58,482 nt of DNA from an uncultured Clostridia bacterium (GCA_944388935.1 CALXKK010000010.1:1-58482); one strand, 5' to 3'; positions 44,006-53,301 are shown, numbered from the stretch's first letter. Translations and numbers: made by a program. Notes: a model not told the origin generated them from the sequence alone.

Positions 44006-44788
44006 TTATTTCTCCTTGTCAAAACTTCCACTTTTTAATCCTTCTAAATCTAAAGTTACATATTTAAATCCTAGTTTTTTAATCTCTTCAATTGCCTTTG
44101 GATTATCTAAGATTAGGTCAAAGTATTTTTTATCTACTTCTATTCTTGCTATATATTGATGTACTCTACATCTTACTTTTGGTATTTCTAAATTCTTTAA
44201 TATTTCTTCAGCTTGCTCAACTCTTTTTAAGCCTTCATTAGTTAAAATTGTATCGTATGGAAATCTAGTTGCTAAACATGAATTTGATGGCTTATTCCAA
44301 ATTTTAAGTCCTAATTCTTTACTGGTCTTTCTTATATCTTCTTTTGAAAAGCCAATTTCTGCTAAAGGACTTATTATACCAATCTCTTCTGTGGCTTTAT
44401 TTTCTGGTCTGTATACCTTTAAATCATCTGTGTTTTTTCCATCCAATACATTTACAAAACCATTTCCATTTGCTTCTTCTTTTATGCTACTCATAAGTTG
44501 CTTTTTACAGTAATAGCATCTATCTTTTCTATTTTCTCTAAATTCTTTTATTTCTAATGGTTTATATTCTATTTCTTTAAAATTAATATCATTTTCTTTT
44601 AAGAATTCGATTGCTTCTTTATAATCTTTTCTTGGAACCATGTTTCCATTTGCTATAATTGCCAATACATTTTCTTTAGGTAATGTAATTTTAGCAACAT
44701 ATAATAAAAAGCTAGAATCAATACCTCCAGAAAAGCTTATAGCTACTTTATTCAATTCTTTTAATCTATCTTGTAATTTATTTAACAT
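44006..44788 (-). CDS. larE: ATP-dependent sulfur-inserting enzyme LarE
   Basis: LarE adds sulfur to the pyridinium carboxylates while building the nickel-pincer nucleotide (NPN) cofactor of lactate racemase. The 260-residue protein has the PP-loop SGGIDSS (about residues 20-26). It has cysteines at CYYC (91 and 94), CLATR (171) and RCRV (207). L. plantarum LarE uses one sacrificial cysteine; a CxxC plus a third cysteine, as here, suggests the iron-sulfur-type variant. The chosen start has AAAAGG 9 bp upstream; an in-frame GTG lies 6 codons earlier. It follows larB closely. Confidence 0.9.
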   Translation of the reverse strand: MLNKLQDRLKELNKVAISFSGGIDSSFLLYVAKITLPKENVLAIIANGNMVPRKDYKEAIEFLKENDINFKEIEYKPLEIKEFRENRKDRCYYCKKQLMSSIKEEANGNGFVNVLDGKNTDDLKVYRPENKATEEIGIISPLAEIGFSKEDIRKTSKELGLKIWNKPSNSCLATRFPYDTILTNEGLKRVEQAEEILKNLEIPKVRCRVHQYIARIEVDKKYFDLILDNPKAIEEIKKLGFKYVTLDLEGLKSGSFDKEK

Positions 44789-44802
44789 ATGTGTCATCCT
44801 TT

Positions 44803-45549
44803 TCACTCTCGTTCGCTAACAGCTGAGTTAATCTGATTTGCTATGTAACCAGCCCCATATCCATTGTCGATGTTTACTGTTGCTATTCCATTTGCACATG
44901 AATTAAGCATACTAAGTAATGCTGATAATCCTCCAAAATTTGCTCCATATCCTACTGAAGTTGGAACTGCAATTACTGGTACCTTACTTAGTCCTGCCAC
45001 TACAGATGCTAAAGCTCCTTCCATTCCAGAAACAACTATAACGCAATTTGCTTTTTCAATTTTATCTCGGTTTGCTAATAATCTATGAAGCCCTGCTACT
45101 CCAACATCATAAACTCTCTCCACATAACTACCAAGAAATTCTGCAGTTTGCGCTGCTTCTTCTGCAACTGGTATATCAGCAGTTCCCCCTGTACAAATTG
45201 CAATATTTCCTACTAATTTCTTTTCTTTTTCTATTTTTAAAATTCTAGAAATATTATCATATTGCACATTCGGAATATCTTTCTTAACTAATTCATATTG
45301 TTCCTTACTTGCCCTAGTTCCTAATACTTCTCCATCTTCTTTATAAATAGCATTATAAATTTTAGACAAAAATTCATCTGGTTTACCTTGGCAAAAAACT
45401 ACTTCACTAGCTCCAGATCTTTCTTTTCTGTTATGGTCAATCTTTGCATATCCTAAATCTTCACATTGATTATTCTTTATTGCCTTTTCAGCTTCTTCTA
45501 TAGACATCTTGTTCTCTTGCAAATTATTTAAAATTTCTTTTATCTCCAT
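44803..45549 (-). CDS. larB: Pyridinium-3,5-biscarboxylic acid mononucleotide synthase LarB
   Basis: LarB carboxylates nicotinic acid adenine dinucleotide and hydrolyses it, the first step of NPN cofactor synthesis. The 248-residue protein has an N-terminal helical part and a PurE-like C-terminal domain: EVVFCQGK, AICTGGTADIPVAEEAA, DVGVAGLHRLLA, VVSGMEGALASVVAGL and PVIAVPTSVGYGA, all typical of LarB. It lies 37 bp after larC and ends close to the larE start. Confidence 0.95.
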   Translation of the reverse strand: MEIKEILNNLQENKMSIEEAEKAIKNNQCEDLGYAKIDHNRKERSGASEVVFCQGKPDEFLSKIYNAIYKEDGEVLGTRASKEQYELVKKDIPNVQYDNISRILKIEKEKKLVGNIAICTGGTADIPVAEEAAQTAEFLGSYVERVYDVGVAGLHRLLANRDKIEKANCVIVVSGMEGALASVVAGLSKVPVIAVPTSVGYGANFGGLSALLSMLNSCANGIATVNIDNGYGAGYIANQINSAVSERE

Positions 45550-45586
45550 ATCAAATTACGCTCTCCTTATACTTATTAAAACAGTA

Positions 45587-46798
45587 CTATTTTAACTCCT
45601 CTAATTTATATAATTCTTTTAGAGGTATATTATTTTCTTCTGCTATTTTCTTCATGCTTTCATACTCTGGATATACATATACTTCTCCATTATTAGTTAC
45701 TTTTTTTGCTTTAATTTTTCCATATTTTGTATCTATTTCTACCATCTCTCTGCCTAATTCTGTTCTACTTTCAAAGCGATATCTAATTCCGATTGTAGTA
45801 GTTTCTTTAAAAATAATATTTTGAAGCTTAACCATATTTTCTTTTCTGCAAGCAACAGTTAATCTATATGCTGGTCTATTCTTTTTCATAAATATAGGCG
45901 TATAGAAAACATCTAATGCTCCATTTGCGAATAATTTTTCTGATGTATATCCTAAAATTTCTCCAGAACAATCATCTATATTTGTTTCCATTACAACAAA
46001 ATTTTCATTATTTTCTTGCATATCACCATAATATACTTTAAGTACATTTGGTATTTTTAAATCTTTTGAACCAGTTCCCCATCCAATTTTATCTGTTACC
46101 ATTGCAGGTAATGTTGTAAAATCTTCAGCAAGCTCAGCTATAATTGCTGCTCCAGTTGGCGTTACTAGTTCTGTATCTATATCTATTTGTCTAAATTTAA
46201 CATTAGAATTTGCAAAAATTTCACTTGTAGCTGGTACTGGTACAGACATAGTTCCATGAGCACATTCTATAAATCCATATCCGTCATTTACAACACTTGA
46301 AATAATTATATCTGGATTTATTTTGTTAATAAGAACTGCTGTTCCTACAATATCTATAATAGAGTCTATTGCTCCTACCTCGTGAAAATGAACTTCTTCT
46401 AATGGTTTGTTGTGAACTTTTGATTCTGCTTTTGCTACTCTTAAGAAAATTCTTTTTGTTAGATCCTTACTTTTTTCATCTATAGAACTATTATCAATAA
46501 CAGAATACACATCATTTAGATTTCTATGTTCATGATGATGGTGTTCGTGTTCGTGAGTATGGTCATGGTCGTGGTCGTGATGATGTTCATGATGGTGGTC
46601 ATCATCTAGAATTACATCAACATATGTTCCTGTAATACCATTCTTTACTTGTTTAGAAATCTCTATTTTATATCCATCAATATTTAATTTTTTTATTTCA
46701 TCTAGTAAATAATTTTCATCTCCAACAATTTCTAGTAAAGCTCCTAGTGTCATATTTCCACTAATTCCACTAGAGCAGTCAAAATATAGCGTTTTCAT
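45587..46798 (-). CDS. larC: Nickel insertion protein LarC (undivided)
   Basis: LarC puts nickel into the pincer cofactor in a CTP-dependent reaction. The 403-residue protein is a single frame, unlike L. plantarum where larC1/larC2 need a frameshift. It begins YFDCSSGISGNMTLGALLE and has a histidine-rich loop (about residues 65-91, over 15 His with Asp and Glu), likely a nickel store, then HFHEVGAIDSIIDIVG, PTGAAIIAELA and METNIDDCSGE. It heads the operon behind a MerR-like promoter at 46858-46888. Confidence 0.95.
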   Translation of the reverse strand: MKTLYFDCSSGISGNMTLGALLEIVGDENYLLDEIKKLNIDGYKIEISKQVKNGITGTYVDVILDDDHHHEHHHDHDHDHTHEHEHHHHEHRNLNDVYSVIDNSSIDEKSKDLTKRIFLRVAKAESKVHNKPLEEVHFHEVGAIDSIIDIVGTAVLINKINPDIIISSVVNDGYGFIECAHGTMSVPVPATSEIFANSNVKFRQIDIDTELVTPTGAAIIAELAEDFTTLPAMVTDKIGWGTGSKDLKIPNVLKVYYGDMQENNENFVVMETNIDDCSGEILGYTSEKLFANGALDVFYTPIFMKKNRPAYRLTVACRKENMVKLQNIIFKETTTIGIRYRFESRTELGREMVEIDTKYGKIKAKKVTNNGEVYVYPEYESMKKIAEENNIPLKELYKLEELK

Positions 46799-46857
46799 AA
46801 TTCTAACAATCCTTTCTATATAATCTTTAAATTAAAGTCAAATTTTTTTACAATTAT

Positions 46858-46888
46858 CATATATCACTTAGAGTTCACTTCAAGTCAA
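46858..46888 (-). promoter_or_regulatory. MerR-type promoter/operator before larC
   Basis: On the minus strand TTGACT and TATATG are 19 bp apart, with the imperfect dyad CTTGAAGT/ACTCTAAG in the spacer. The elongated spacer over a dyad is the hallmark of promoters activated by MerR proteins. It closely resembles the sites at 53781-53811 and 54459-54489. Confidence 0.65.
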
Positions 46889-46962
46889 TACTTTATTTAA
46901 TATTTTTTATATAATATTTTATAAAAATTTTCAATCCAATTAATTTCAGCCATATCATAAAT

Positions 46963-46990
46963 GAGCAAGTAATTTAAAAATTACTTGCTC
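46963..46990. repeat. 13-bp inverted repeat after the YxeA gene
   Basis: GAGCAAGTAATTT/AAATTACTTGCTC with a 2-nt loop directly follows the stop at 47002 and may end that transcript. No strong U tract. The left arm shares TGAGCAAGTAATT with positions 18-30 of the window. Confidence 0.55.
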
Positions 46991-47001
46991 TTATTTATAA
47001 T

Positions 47002-47346
47002 TTAATATTTTGCTTGCACTTCTTTTGGTAAGTCGTCAAATTGCACTTCTTCCCAATCATAAACTCCACGAGTTATCATTACTTTTAATTTTAGATATGC
47101 ACTATCTCTCAATTCTCTACTAGTTTTAAACTTTACCTCTTTTTCTTTTCCGTTCTTATCATAGGCTGCTAAAGTATACTCATATTTCATATCATCTGTA
47201 GTAGAAAGTTCTGAAACTTTACTATTATCTATTTGAGTATAATAATCGCTACTTTGTATAAACAACAAATAATATGCTAAATACAAAAGTAAAACAAAAA
47301 CTATTATTCCAATTGCAACTGCTATCTTCCCTTTTATATTATCCAT
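47002..47346 (-). CDS. YxeA-family exported protein
   Basis: The 114-residue protein has an N-terminal signal-like helix (about residues 8-30) and a small exported domain with the YxeA pattern: YYTQIDNSKV, DDMKYEYTLAAYDKNGKEKEV, FKTSRELRDSAYLKLKVM and GVYDWEEV. YxeA proteins are small, OB-fold-like secreted proteins of unknown function, often near ABC exporters in Bacillus. It stands alone between larC and the XRE regulator, with GGAGGT before the ATG. Confidence 0.88.
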   Translation of the reverse strand: MDNIKGKIAVAIGIIVFVLLLYLAYYLLFIQSSDYYTQIDNSKVSELSTTDDMKYEYTLAAYDKNGKEKEVKFKTSRELRDSAYLKLKVMITRGVYDWEEVQFDDLPKEVQAKY

Positions 47347-47437
47347 TATAATTACCTCCTTTATTGTAATTATAATGTTTTAGAAAATATTTACCTTAGA
47401 TTTATATTACATTAAACTTACAGTTTTGTCATAATCA

Positions 47438-49330
47438 TTATGTATCAATCTCATTCCATGTCTTTCCGTTGTCTTCTGAGCAATATTCCTTTGAATCTCC
47501 TCCATTATAATCTCCATCATTACCTTGACCAACTTTTAAATATAACTTTCCATCTTTCATAGTAGGTATTTCGTAATAATCATAATGCTCATCACCCAAT
47601 GAAACTTTTGTAAAATTCACCCCTCCATCAGTAGAATAATATAAGTCTGATGTATCTCCTGCTGCATCAGGCATTGTTAAAAATCCTGTATTTTCATCTG
47701 TAAACAATATTTGGCTACCACTCCTAAATATTTTCATCTCTGAATCACCAATTCCATTATTTATAACAGACCATGATTTTCCACCATCAGTAGTTTTTAA
47801 AATACTACCAAACCTTACACCAGCTAATGCAGAATCATTAAATTGCAACATAAAACCTAAGTCTTTATCCAAAAAATGCATATTCTGTATGTAATCAATA
47901 TCATTATTTAATTCTACAGTATTCCAATTGTTGCCCATATCATCAGAATATACTAAATATGTTTTTTCATCAGATGTATAAAAAAATACAGTTTTATAAT
48001 CAGATATTTGATAATTATAATCATTATATTCTGATTTTTCATTCGAAAAATCTCCAGGTACTTCTATTGCATTCTCTCCATCATAACTAATATATAATAT
48101 TCCGTTATCAATTTTATAATCATAGGCATCTATATCTATACCACTATAATTAGTTAAATCATCATTTTTATGTATTGTACAATTTAGAGTTTCCTTTATA
48201 GTTTTATTCATTGAAACATCACAAAAAGTAATTGTTCCACCACTTTTTATTATATCAGTTTTGGAATCAATTTCACATTCTTCGTTTAAGGCAATTACAT
48301 ATTTAGGAACCTCTTCTTTATATAGTACCAAGGCTGTAGTTCCAAATTGCTTGCAATCTTCATATTTAAATTGTTCTGACTTCTTATTCCTTGTTACTTT
48401 TATTCCTTTAGAATCAACAATTAAATTTGTATTGCCAACCGTATCTACTTGTGTTTGCCATCTTCCTAATAATGAATTAAATACATAATAGTATGAAACG
48501 GTATCTCCTCTAGCTCCATAAGTTGCCACAAAGTCCCTTAAGTTTCCATCTTTGTCTTTATATGTTATATTGCAAATATCGTTTGTTAACCACTGGTGCT
48601 TTATCTTTCCTTCTACGGAGTATTCAAAATATTCATTAGGTTTTGCAAAAATAATCATTTTGCTATTTCTATAAAATTGTGTTTCACCAGTTTCTTTATC
48701 TTGTTTTAGAACTAATTCATTTGAAAAAATTTTCGAAAAACTTACAATACTCTTCGTATGTACTGCATTGTTAATCATAAATGCGATGTTTATAATACTT
48801 AAAATGCATGCAAAAATTATAGATGCTATCTTTAAGCTTTTTAATTTTTTCAATTGCAAACACAAAAATAATACTCCTGAAATTATTATAAATTCATTTA
48901 CAATGTATAATATTAAATCACTTACATATTCATACCCATGAGGTCTCATTACAAATAAATACCCCATCTGTAAAATTAGCATTATTACAAATACAATAAT
49001 TGACACTATTTTTAAAACTTTTTTTATTTTTCTATTTCTATTCTCTTTCTTTTCTTTTTCCTTAGTTACTTTTTCCACTGCCTCTTGAACAGCTTTTTCT
49101 ACATCAACTTCTTCTTTATTTCCAATCTCAGCATTTAAAACTTCTGATGCAGTTATACCAAATACTTCTGCTATTGAATTAATGATTGTAATATCTGGGA
49201 AGCCTAAACCTCTTTCCCATTTTGAAACTGCTTTATCTGTCACGTTTAATTTTTCTCCTAACTCTTTTTGAGTCATATTAGATTTTTTTCTTAAGTCTCT
49301 TATAAATTTTCCAAATTTTTGATTGTCCAT
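47438..49330 (-). CDS. Membrane XRE regulator with extracellular Asp-box domain
   Basis: The 630-residue protein begins with an XRE-type helix-turn-helix (about residues 7-65; TQKELGEKLNVTDKAVSKWE), then about three to four membrane helices (about 105-195), then a long C-terminal domain with Asp-box motifs SDDMGNNW, TTDGGKSW, STDGGVNF and SEDNGKTW, typical of sialidase/BNR beta-propellers. This arrangement would put DNA binding inside and a glycan- or protein-sensing propeller outside in one chain. The target is unknown; no ligand pocket residue set of real sialidases is visible. Confidence 0.85.
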   Translation of the reverse strand: MDNQKFGKFIRDLRKKSNMTQKELGEKLNVTDKAVSKWERGLGFPDITIINSIAEVFGITASEVLNAEIGNKEEVDVEKAVQEAVEKVTKEKEKKENRNRKIKKVLKIVSIIVFVIMLILQMGYLFVMRPHGYEYVSDLILYIVNEFIIISGVLFLCLQLKKLKSLKIASIIFACILSIINIAFMINNAVHTKSIVSFSKIFSNELVLKQDKETGETQFYRNSKMIIFAKPNEYFEYSVEGKIKHQWLTNDICNITYKDKDGNLRDFVATYGARGDTVSYYYVFNSLLGRWQTQVDTVGNTNLIVDSKGIKVTRNKKSEQFKYEDCKQFGTTALVLYKEEVPKYVIALNEECEIDSKTDIIKSGGTITFCDVSMNKTIKETLNCTIHKNDDLTNYSGIDIDAYDYKIDNGILYISYDGENAIEVPGDFSNEKSEYNDYNYQISDYKTVFFYTSDEKTYLVYSDDMGNNWNTVELNNDIDYIQNMHFLDKDLGFMLQFNDSALAGVRFGSILKTTDGGKSWSVINNGIGDSEMKIFRSGSQILFTDENTGFLTMPDAAGDTSDLYYSTDGGVNFTKVSLGDEHYDYYEIPTMKDGKLYLKVGQGNDGDYNGGDSKEYCSEDNGKTWNEIDT

Positions 49331-49429
49331 TTTTTATCTCCTTTGTTTCCTTGATGTAAAAATGGTATCACTATTGCATATTTTTAGCAATCTACTTTTA
49401 GTAGAGTTATTGATTTTTGAAGGTTTATG

Positions 49430-49984
49430 CTATTCTCTTTCCATTTCTTGTTCTTTTCTTTCATTAATACGTAATATAATTTCATCTGCGATTTTTGATG
49501 GGTTTCTATCATTCTCATATATTAAAATAGTAGCTAATTCTTTATTACATTGGCTCTCAAAAAAATTTTTATTATCTTTTGTCTTCTTTTTTGATTTGTG
49601 TCTCATTGCCATTATATTTAAGGCTCTTTCTTCGTCTTCACATGGGAGTAATAAAACAACATTTTTAAATGGTTTTAACATCATTCTAACTTTTTCAAAT
49701 GTAGCTTTATCATCAAATACAGAATGTCCAGCACCAAAGTCCACAATTCCATATAGATTGTTTTGTTGTGCTTTTTTTAAAAATGTTGAAAGCATATAAT
49801 AATTAAAATCATCAGCAGATATATTTTTATTTCTAAATACTGTATCTCTTAATTCATTTGCGAAACTATCTAAATTTCTCCAAGGCATACCAGTCTTCTT
49901 TTTAAGTTCTTTAGCAACAGTTGTTTTTCCTGCTCCAGAAGGTCCTATTAATATTATGCTGTCGTCATACAATCTTTTATCCAT
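49430..49984 (-). CDS. Shikimate-kinase-like P-loop protein
   Basis: The 184-residue protein has Walker A GPSGAGKTT near the N terminus, a PWRNLDSFANELR segment like the shikimate-binding Asp of AroK, and DFGAGHSVFDD. It resembles the small nucleoside or shikimate kinase fold but lacks enough specific residues to name a substrate. It precedes... follows the ASCH-Nudix gene by 15 bp, so they may be co-transcribed and act on related small molecules. Confidence 0.7.
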   Translation of the reverse strand: MDKRLYDDSIILIGPSGAGKTTVAKELKKKTGMPWRNLDSFANELRDTVFRNKNISADDFNYYMLSTFLKKAQQNNLYGIVDFGAGHSVFDDKATFEKVRMMLKPFKNVVLLLPCEDEERALNIMAMRHKSKKKTKDNKNFFESQCNKELATILIYENDRNPSKIADEIILRINERKEQEMERE

Positions 49985-49999
49985 TTAAAATCCCCCATT

Positions 50000-50905
50000 T
50001 TAGTTATTCTTAATAATTCCATCTTTCTTCATCTTATCTATTATTTTAGCATAAACCCTATCTCGAACCCATGGTTCAGATGATACTTCTAAAATTTTAT
50101 CAATTGGTACCCATCTTACACCGCTATTTTCATCCTCTTTTATATGTATTTCTTCTTTTTCATCAGCCTCCAACAAGTATGTCACATTAAGATGAACATG
50201 TGAACATACATATTTTCCTCTTTTTTCATGTCCATTTACACAAATTAATTCTAAAGAATAAATATCACTAGAAATAGGCTTAACATTTTTTATTCCTGTT
50301 TCTTCTTTTGCCTCTTTCATTGCAACATATAAAAGGTCACTATCTCCATCACTATGTCCACCTGTCCATGCCCATGATTTATATATTTTGTGATATGCCA
50401 TTAACATTTTTGTTCTTTCTTTATTAAGAATAAATGATGAGCTAGTAAAGTGTCCATATTCATTTTTCCTAGTTAGCACATCGTTAAAATCATTAATGTA
50501 ATTTAACATTATTCTCCTGTCAACCTCTTCTTGCTCATTATATGGAATAAACTTCTCGATATTTTCTTTTAAGTCATCTACATTTATTTTTATTTTAATT
50601 CCTAAAACTCCATATTGCTCTTCTTTCTCTGGAGAATAAAATTTATGAACAGATTGAATTTTTCTAGTTATTTCTTCTTTGTCCATATTCAATTTTTTAA
50701 ATAAGTTTTCAAATTTATCATCTTTATATAAGTCTATAACATCAACTAATAATTTCTCCTGTAAATCTGGTGCTTTCGAAAACTCTATTTTGTCTCCAAT
50801 TTTTATTTGTTGTCTTTTTTCATCATATAATCTAAATTCTATCGTCTTTGTTCCATTTTTCATTCTATCAAATGCGCTTTCATTTAATTTCATTTTATAT
50901 ATCAT
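50000..50905 (-). CDS. ASCH-Nudix fusion protein
   Basis: The 301-residue protein has an N-terminal ASCH domain (about residues 1-108; LNESAFDRMKNGTKTIEFRL, KIGDKIEFSK, YGVLGIKI) and a C-terminal Nudix domain whose box reads GGHSDGDSDLLYVAMKEAKEETGI, with lysine in place of arginine in the REUxEE part. ASCH domains resemble PUA-like RNA binders and some deaminate or cleave modified cytidine; the pairing with a Nudix enzyme suggests handling of modified nucleotides or RNA caps. The substrate is unknown. Confidence 0.85.
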   Translation of the reverse strand: MIYKMKLNESAFDRMKNGTKTIEFRLYDEKRQQIKIGDKIEFSKAPDLQEKLLVDVIDLYKDDKFENLFKKLNMDKEEITRKIQSVHKFYSPEKEEQYGVLGIKIKINVDDLKENIEKFIPYNEQEEVDRRIMLNYINDFNDVLTRKNEYGHFTSSSFILNKERTKMLMAYHKIYKSWAWTGGHSDGDSDLLYVAMKEAKEETGIKNVKPISSDIYSLELICVNGHEKRGKYVCSHVHLNVTYLLEADEKEEIHIKEDENSGVRWVPIDKILEVSSEPWVRDRVYAKIIDKMKKDGIIKNN

Positions 50906-50916
50906 ATTTATATCCT

Positions 50917-51552
50917 CTATTCTTTCATTAATATTTCACATTCTATTTCTGGATTCACTAATTTTGAAAAATTAATACCATCTTCTTTTGTTCCAACAAT
51001 ACTTCCATAATGAATTGGTACAGCTATTTTAGGTTTTATTTCATTTATAAGATTTGCGGCTTCCTTATAATCCATTGTAAAAGTTCCACCAACTGGAACA
51101 AATGCAACATCACATTTTACCTTTTTGCTTTCTTCTGTTATATCTGTATCTCCAGCAATATAATACCTAATGCCATCTAATTCAATAATATAACCTACCC
51201 AACCATTCTCTTTTGGATGAAATGGTTTATCCACATTATATGCTGGCACAGTTTCGAATTTAATACCTTCTACCATATATGATTTTTCTGGTTCAACTGT
51301 AACTATATAATCTTTTTTATAGCCCTTTTTTAATAACTTTGTTAAAAGTTCTTCAGGCGCAATTATAACTGTATCTTGCTTGATTACTTTGTCAATATCA
51401 TTTTCAGAATAATGATCATAGTGGTCATGTGTTATAAATATTATATCTGCATCATTGTAATTTTTATCTATTTTAAATGGGTCAAAATAAATCATCTTTC
51501 CTTTACTAATTCTAATGCTACTTTGAATTAACACTTCGATATTTTCTAACAT
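50917..51552 (-). CDS. UlaG-like metallo-beta-lactamase-fold hydrolase
   Basis: The 211-residue protein has the metal motif THDHYDHYSEND, then YYIAGDTDIT, VAFVPVGGTFTMDY and PIHYGSIVG, matching the beta-lactamase-like L-ascorbate-6-phosphate lactonase (UlaG) branch. Most such proteins are uncharacterised hydrolases or RNases. It lies 11 bp before the ASCH-Nudix gene, and three genes 51552-49430 probably form one unit. GGAGG precedes the ATG. Confidence 0.88.
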   Translation of the reverse strand: MLENIEVLIQSSIRISKGKMIYFDPFKIDKNYNDADIIFITHDHYDHYSENDIDKVIKQDTVIIAPEELLTKLLKKGYKKDYIVTVEPEKSYMVEGIKFETVPAYNVDKPFHPKENGWVGYIIELDGIRYYIAGDTDITEESKKVKCDVAFVPVGGTFTMDYKEAANLINEIKPKIAVPIHYGSIVGTKEDGINFSKLVNPEIECEILMKE

Positions 51553-51680
51553 GTAAATTCCTCCTTAGTAGTTACTCTTAATTTCTAAAATCGTTTTAAT
51601 TTTATCACAATAACAATTTAAATAATAGTTTTTTTAATATATAACTTTTCAATATAACTTGTTGCTCATACTATGTACCA

Positions 51681-51715
51681 AAAAGAGAGTAATTAATAAT
51701 ATAATTACTCTCTTT
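51681..51715 (-). terminator. Terminator of the aldo/keto reductase operon
   Basis: A perfect 14-bp stem AAAGAGAGTAATTA/TAATTACTCTCTTT on the minus strand, followed by UU, 35 bp after the stop at 51751. Confidence 0.75.
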
Positions 51716-51750
51716 AAATTAATTTATATAAGGATAGTCCCCCAAAATCC

Positions 51751-52869
51751 CTATTTTAGTTTTTCTGCTACTTTTTCTAGTTCCTGTCTTATCTTTATAT
51801 GTTGTGGGCAAACTTGCTCACACTTACCACATTTAATACATTCTGAAGCTTTTTTTAGTCCGTGACCATTTACTAACCAATCTTCTTGATGTTTTGCTGC
51901 TCCCATATCATTGTATAATGTTAAATAATTCATTGCTGTAAATGAACCTGAGATTCCTATATGCATTGGGCATACTTTTGCACAATAGTTACAAGTTGTA
52001 CATGGTATTATTGGTATGCTGTTCATTATTTCTTGAGCTTTTTTAATTGTAGCCTCTTCTTCATCAGATAATTTTGTAAAGTCTTTCATATAAGAAATAT
52101 TATCTTCCATTTGTTCTACATTGCTCATTCCTGAAAGTACAGTAATAACTCCATCCAAGCTTGCAGCAAATTTAATTGCCCAAGATGCAACAGATGCATT
52201 TGGATTTGCTTCCTTGAATACTTCTTTTACTTGCTCTGGTGGATTTGCAAGCATTCCACCTTTAACTGGTTCCATAATTATTACTGGTTTTCCGTGTTTT
52301 CTTGCCACTTCATAGCATTCTCTAGATTTAATAGCTGGATTTTCCCAGTCTGCATAATTTATTTGAAGTTGTACAAATTCCATTTCTGGATGTTTATTTA
52401 ATATTTCTTCTAACTCTTCTGGAGTTGAATGGAAAGAAAATCCTACATGTTTAATTTTTCCTTCTTTTTTCTTTTCTTGAACCCAGCTCCACATATCAAA
52501 ATCATCGAATACTTTTGTTCTAGATTCACCTAAATTATGTAATAAATAAAAATCAAAATATCCTGCACCTGTTTGTTTTAATGATGTATCGAATTGTGCT
52601 ATTGCTTCTTCTCTTGTTTTACAATTTATCCATGCTGCATTTTTTGTAGCTAGTTGAAATTTTTCTCTAGGATAACGTTCTACTAATGCTTGTCTTATTG
52701 CATCTTCACTTCCTGCATAAGCCCAAGCTGTATCAAAATATGTAAAACCTGCATCTAAAAATTTATCTACCATTGTTTTTGTTTGCTCTATATCAATTTT
52801 TCCATCCTTTTGTGGTAATCTCATTAATCCAAATCCTAATTTCTTTATTTCTTCTCTAAGATATGCCAT
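51751..52869 (-). CDS. Aldo/keto reductase with C-terminal ferredoxin domain
   Basis: The 372-residue protein has an aldo/keto reductase barrel (about residues 1-280; GFGLMRLPQ, FDTAWAYAGSED with catalytic Asp and Tyr, DFYLLHNLGES with the histidine) and a C-terminal 2x[4Fe-4S] domain (CTTCNYCAKVCP, CIKCGKCEQVCP). Such enzymes are common in anaerobes and likely pass electrons between a carbonyl substrate and ferredoxin. It is the last gene of the cupin-MerR-reductase operon, 31 bp after merR-like gene. Confidence 0.93.
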   Translation of the reverse strand: MAYLREEIKKLGFGLMRLPQKDGKIDIEQTKTMVDKFLDAGFTYFDTAWAYAGSEDAIRQALVERYPREKFQLATKNAAWINCKTREEAIAQFDTSLKQTGAGYFDFYLLHNLGESRTKVFDDFDMWSWVQEKKKEGKIKHVGFSFHSTPEELEEILNKHPEMEFVQLQINYADWENPAIKSRECYEVARKHGKPVIIMEPVKGGMLANPPEQVKEVFKEANPNASVASWAIKFAASLDGVITVLSGMSNVEQMEDNISYMKDFTKLSDEEEATIKKAQEIMNSIPIIPCTTCNYCAKVCPMHIGISGSFTAMNYLTLYNDMGAAKHQEDWLVNGHGLKKASECIKCGKCEQVCPQHIKIRQELEKVAEKLK

Positions 52870-52900
52870 TTATATTTCCTCCTTGCATTGGTTCATCTTA

Positions 52901-53284
52901 TTATGGTTTTTCCGCAAAATCTTTTAATTTTCCTTTTTCTATTTCTTCATATTTCTCTATTTTGTAATTTAATCTTTCTAAAGTAGCATTAATATTTTTT
53001 TGTTTTTCTAATAATTTCTTACGTTGTTCTATTAATAATATTTTTCTTTGCTTTACAGTCTTATTTCCTTGTTTAAATAAAGCTACATATTGTTTTAATG
53101 TTTCGATTTCAAGTCCAGCATTTCTCATGCATTTTATAAATTCTATCCAATTACAAGTTTCTTCATCAAAATCTCTTATTCCACTTTTAGTTCTTGGCGC
53201 CTTTGGAATTAGACCTTCTTTTTCATAATATCTAATTGTATCAGGTGTCAAATCATATTTTTTACTTACCTCAGATATTGTCAT
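52901..53284 (-). CDS. MerR-family transcriptional regulator
   Basis: The 127-residue protein has the MerR winged helix (MTISEVSKKYDLTPDTIRYYEKEGLI, residues 1-26 region) and a coiled-coil dimer helix (about 70-120) with no cysteines for metal binding near the end, so it probably senses an organic ligand. It lies between the cupin gene (17 bp) and the reductase gene. A MerR-type promoter precedes this operon at 53781-53811, and very similar sites lie at 54459-54489 and before larC, so it may control all three. Confidence 0.93.
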   Translation of the reverse strand: MTISEVSKKYDLTPDTIRYYEKEGLIPKAPRTKSGIRDFDEETCNWIEFIKCMRNAGLEIETLKQYVALFKQGNKTVKQRKILLIEQRKKLLEKQKNINATLERLNYKIEKYEEIEKGKLKDFAEKP

Positions 53285-53301
53285 TTTACATCCTCCAAAG
53301 A

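Noticed and set aside
46963..46990. Shared 13-nt word with the left edge (18-30) as a mobile repeat
   Set aside because: Only TGAGCAAGTAATT is common and the hairpins around it differ; in AT-rich DNA this may be chance.
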